A stretch of DNA of 7,766 nt. It comes from Pedosphaera sp. (GTDB taxonomy: Bacteria > Verrucomicrobiota > Verrucomicrobiia > Limisphaerales > UBA9464). The stretch spans positions 1 to 7,766 of the forward strand of contig SIAZ01000171.1 in assembly GCA_009695405.1 (NCBI GenBank). The letters run 5' to 3'. Positions 6,149 to 7,766 of this stretch are shown here, piece by piece. The number at the start of each line of letters is the position of its first letter. Positions within the stretch are counted from its first letter, which is position 1. A program made the position numbers and the translations under genes. The notes beneath the pieces are model-generated. The model worked only from the letters and a program-made list of their open reading frames with translations. It did no database searches and was not told where the DNA came from.

Positions 6149-7351
6149 ATGAAAATCAATTTCGGGGAGTGGGTGATTATTGGCATAACCGCGGGGTTGA
6201 GTTTGGGCGTTGTGCCCTTGACCGCTATGGAAGACGTCTACATTGACGAGGTTCCAGATTATGAATGGGAGTATGGGTGCTTTGGAACAGCCACTGGAAA
6301 CCTCTTTGCCTTTTGGGATCGTAGTGGATTTCCCAACTTTTATACCGGCCCCACTGAGGGTGGATTAGCACCTCTGGATAGTCGACAAAGTCTCGGGCAT
6401 CACGGGATTCAATCTCTTTGGGCTTCTGCGGCGGGAGTGGATGGGCGTCCATCGAGCCTACCTGGGCACGTGGACGACTATTATGCTCTCTACGAAAGTG
6501 TGGGTCCGGACCCTTATGTCAGGGCAGCCCGAGTCGAGCATAAGGCAGACTGTATTGGTGATTTTATCGGCCTGAATCAGAATAAGTGGCCTAATTTAAA
6601 TGGAGAATGTCGGGGAAATATTGATGGATACTCTTTCACCTACTGGGAAAAAACAGGGGCACGTCGCTGGGCAAAGCCAGGGTTCGAGACTGCGGTTATT
6701 GCGTCAGCAGACATTCCATCGGGTTTGATTCAATGGTCACGCCATCGGGGGTATGAGGCTGAGTCATTTTGTCAGATGCCCAGTTTCCATCCGGCTGTAT
6801 CAGCGGGCCGAGGGTTTACCTTTACTGATTTGAAGAAAGAGATTGATGCGGGTTATCCAGTCCTTTTGTTTCACCAACCGACTCTTGAAATCAACCGGAC
6901 TGTGAATGGTGTTCCCGAGGTGAACCCTGAAATGCATGGGATGCTGGCCTTTGGGTATCTCGTGCAAGATGACGGAAAGCAGTATGTCCGGTTTCGTACG
7001 AGTTGGGGTACAGGGGACAACTTTGCGGAATGGTCGCTGGCCAAAATGGTGCCGCCTGGTATTGGCGCTCTGAAACTTCGAGGAGTGATCGGATATCATC
7101 CTAAACCCAAGATTCAGTCCATTCGAATGAACAAGACAGATATCCTTTTGGATTGGTCGGGGCCCGATGCCAAGTTAGTTGATTCTATCTCGGGCGAGCG
7201 ACGATCTGCAAATGTGTATGTAGTGGAACGATCGGAGGCGTTAAGCGGAAGCGTTTGGACTTTGGTAGAGGGATTCATCTCGGGCACTCAGTTTAGTTTT
7301 CCAGCACCGACGACGGGCACTCATCACTTCTATCGGGTTCGTTTGATGTGA
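6149..7351 (+). CDS. exported C39-peptidase-like protein with C-terminal beta-sandwich
   Basis: A 400-residue protein with a Sec-type signal peptide (MKINFGEW, hydrophobic residues 9-25, cleavage near LTA-ME). The N-terminal part resembles the C39-like cysteine peptidase family common in Verrucomicrobia and Planctomycetes: YGCFGTATGNLFAFWDRSGFP at 43-63 gives the candidate nucleophile Cys44, and MHGMLAFGY places the candidate His at 263. The third position, normally Asn or Asp before WG, is in FRTSWG at 282-287 and reads Ser, so a standard triad is not clear. Residues from about 321 to the end form a small fibronectin-like or discoidin-like module ending in FYRVRL, a tail frequent in exported verrucomicrobial proteins. 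ATG 6149 is chosen; a GTG three codons earlier (6140) is possible. No Shine-Dalgarno sequence is seen. Activity may be proteolytic or lost. No downstream gene is clearly linked. Confidence 0.75.
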   Translation: MKINFGEWVIIGITAGLSLGVVPLTAMEDVYIDEVPDYEWEYGCFGTATGNLFAFWDRSGFPNFYTGPTEGGLAPLDSRQSLGHHGIQSLWASAAGVDGRPSSLPGHVDDYYALYESVGPDPYVRAARVEHKADCIGDFIGLNQNKWPNLNGECRGNIDGYSFTYWEKTGARRWAKPGFETAVIASADIPSGLIQWSRHRGYEAESFCQMPSFHPAVSAGRGFTFTDLKKEIDAGYPVLLFHQPTLEINRTVNGVPEVNPEMHGMLAFGYLVQDDGKQYVRFRTSWGTGDNFAEWSLAKMVPPGIGALKLRGVIGYHPKPKIQSIRMNKTDILLDWSGPDAKLVDSISGERRSANVYVVERSEALSGSVWTLVEGFISGTQFSFPAPTTGTHHFYRVRLM

Positions 7352-7504
7352 AAGATGGAGTATGGGGAGATGTTCGGTCGGATATCTCGTTTCGGTTTTC
7401 AGATTCAACCAGCCGTAAGGTTTATTTTTCCTGCGAAAAAAGCGAGATCTCATAGCTTTTACGACAAGTATTACTGGTGGGCGCCACTCGCCCATTGTCG
7501 AAAG
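7352..7504 (+). other. intergenic stretch with terminator-like hairpins
   Basis: There is no supported gene here, although a frame is open through it. Two hairpins could end the C39-like transcript. AAAAGC (7438-7443) and GCTTTT (7455-7460) flank a loop holding GAGATCTC, with an A run before and a T run inside the second arm, so this could work weakly in both directions. TGGGCG (7478-7483) and CGCCCA (7489-7494) form a perfect stem around CCACT but are followed by TTGTCG rather than a T tract. Confidence 0.3.
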
Positions 7505-7588
7505 ATGGGGCAATCCTTGACGCGCATTACTAATCCTATCTACGACGGCGTCTTCAAATATCTGCTTGATGATAACCGAGTCGCCTGA
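7505..7588 (+). pseudogene. Rpn/PD-(D/E)XK nuclease transposase-type gene, 5' fragment
   Basis: From ATG 7505 the frame gives 27 residues, including RITNPIYDGVFKYLLDDNRVA, and stops at TGA 7586-7588. This is the distinctive N-terminus of Rpn-family recombination-promoting nuclease/transposase proteins, in which 'NP.YD.VFKYL..D...A' is normally followed by 'KLLLS' and a protein of about 300 residues. Here the family sequence ends at Val-Ala, exactly where an IS3-type terminus begins, so the stop codon is probably supplied by inserted DNA. No continuation is visible before the right edge. The open frame from 7355 adds residues that do not look like the family, so ATG 7505 is preferred; GAAAG directly before it is a poor, too-close ribosome site. 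The gene must be inactive as it stands. Confidence 0.7.
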
Positions 7589-7610
7589 GGTGGACCCCGA
7601 AAACTGGACC
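7586..7610 (+). mobile_element. IS3-type terminal sequence interrupting the Rpn gene
   Basis: The sequence starting TGAGGTGGACCCCGAAAACT and continuing GGACC resembles the terminal inverted repeat of many IS3-family elements, which begin with TG and contain CCCC-GAAAACTGGAC. It starts where the Rpn reading frame breaks. No transposase start follows in the next 100 bp; instead an integrase gene begins at 7714, so this is probably a remnant or solo end. The identification is from memory of family termini. Confidence 0.5.
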
Positions 7611-7689
7611 AGCGGTAAAGTTTATACCTCGTTAATGTGCCTTTTAATTGGGTTTTATTACCAGTAAATCTCGCTGGACATCCTCAAAT

Positions 7690-7713
7690 GTTAGCACTAA
7701 AGTTAGCACTAAC
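7690..7713. repeat. tandem 11-bp repeat at the integrase start
   Basis: GTTAGCACTAA occurs at 7690-7700 and again at 7702-7712, a 12-bp period and so about one helical turn apart. The second copy, ending in C at 7713, is also a near-palindrome (GTTAG-CA-CTAAC). It ends directly against the ATG at 7714. The arrangement would suit an operator bound by the integrase or a regulator, or a recombination core site. Confidence 0.8.
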
Positions 7714-7766
7714 ATGGCTAGCATCCACCGCAGACCCAGATCGCCTTACTGGCACGGAGCCTTTCG
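7714..7766 (+). CDS. tyrosine-recombinase-type integrase, N-terminal fragment
   Basis: The frame from ATG 7714 reads MASIHRRPRSPYWHGAF and leaves the right edge still open. This start ('MASI.RRP.SPYW.AAF', then usually a DGRR-type loop) is a recurrent N-terminus of phage-type integrases in Verrucomicrobiota, where the segment forms the arm-binding domain ahead of the core-binding and catalytic domains. Only 17 residues are present, so none of the catalytic R-H-R-Y residues can be seen. No Shine-Dalgarno sequence is present, because the repeat at 7690-7713 occupies that place. It lies 125 bp after the end of the interrupted Rpn frame. Confidence 0.6.
   Translation, partial: MASIHRRPRSPYWHGAF

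Noticed and set aside
7355..7504. 50-residue upstream extension of the Rpn-like frame
   Set aside because: The residues do not resemble the family, whose proteins begin close to the 'NP.YD.VFKYL' motif; the stretch also contains terminator-like hairpins.
1..7766. CRISPR array, tRNA, rRNA or known riboswitch
   Set aside because: No regularly spaced direct repeats beyond the two-copy 11-bp repeat, no cloverleaf and no recognisable conserved RNA core were seen on either strand.

Overview
The window looks like a chromosomal stretch of a Verrucomicrobiota bacterium (Pedosphaera-like or a related subdivision) or, less likely, a planctomycete. The reasons are the mix of families: a Tat-exported DUF1501 protein, a Tat-exported Gfo/Idh/MocA oxidoreductase, a pseudopilin-type protein with a C-terminal DGH segment, and a secreted protein ending in a short beta-sandwich with a 'FYRVRL' tail. 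None of the starts has a recognisable Shine-Dalgarno sequence. The assignment rests on recognising families by eye, not on a search.

Layout. (1) Bases 1-146 are the end of an IS66-family insertion sequence: a GTAAGCG terminus read on the minus strand, then the first 28 codons of its small TnpA-like protein running off the left edge. (2) A minus-strand block at 270-5992 carries, in transcription order, an MFS transporter, a pseudopilin-like protein, a small membrane-anchored protein, a Gfo/Idh/MocA oxidoreductase and a DUF1501 protein. The first three are tightly spaced and probably one operon. The oxidoreductase follows after 119 bp, and DUF1501 after 275 bp that hold a perfect 26-bp palindrome and several competing hairpins. 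(3) A plus-strand gene at 6149-7351 diverges from the transporter and encodes an exported C39-peptidase-like protein. (4) Bases 7505-7766 are mobile debris: the N-terminus of an Rpn/PD-(D/E)XK transposase-type gene cut by what looks like an IS3-type terminus, then an 11-bp direct repeat immediately before the start of a tyrosine-recombinase-type integrase that leaves the right edge.

How the genes may work together. The transporter, pseudopilin and anchored protein are membrane or envelope proteins, and the oxidoreductase, DUF1501 and C39-like proteins are predicted to be exported. The set fits the periplasmic or surface degradation style of these bacteria, but no substrate can be named. I do not see a clearly new defence or mobile system. 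The best leads are the 26-bp palindrome, the repeat at the integrase start, the interrupted Rpn gene, and the transporter/pseudopilin/anchored-protein operon with its uncharacterised third member.
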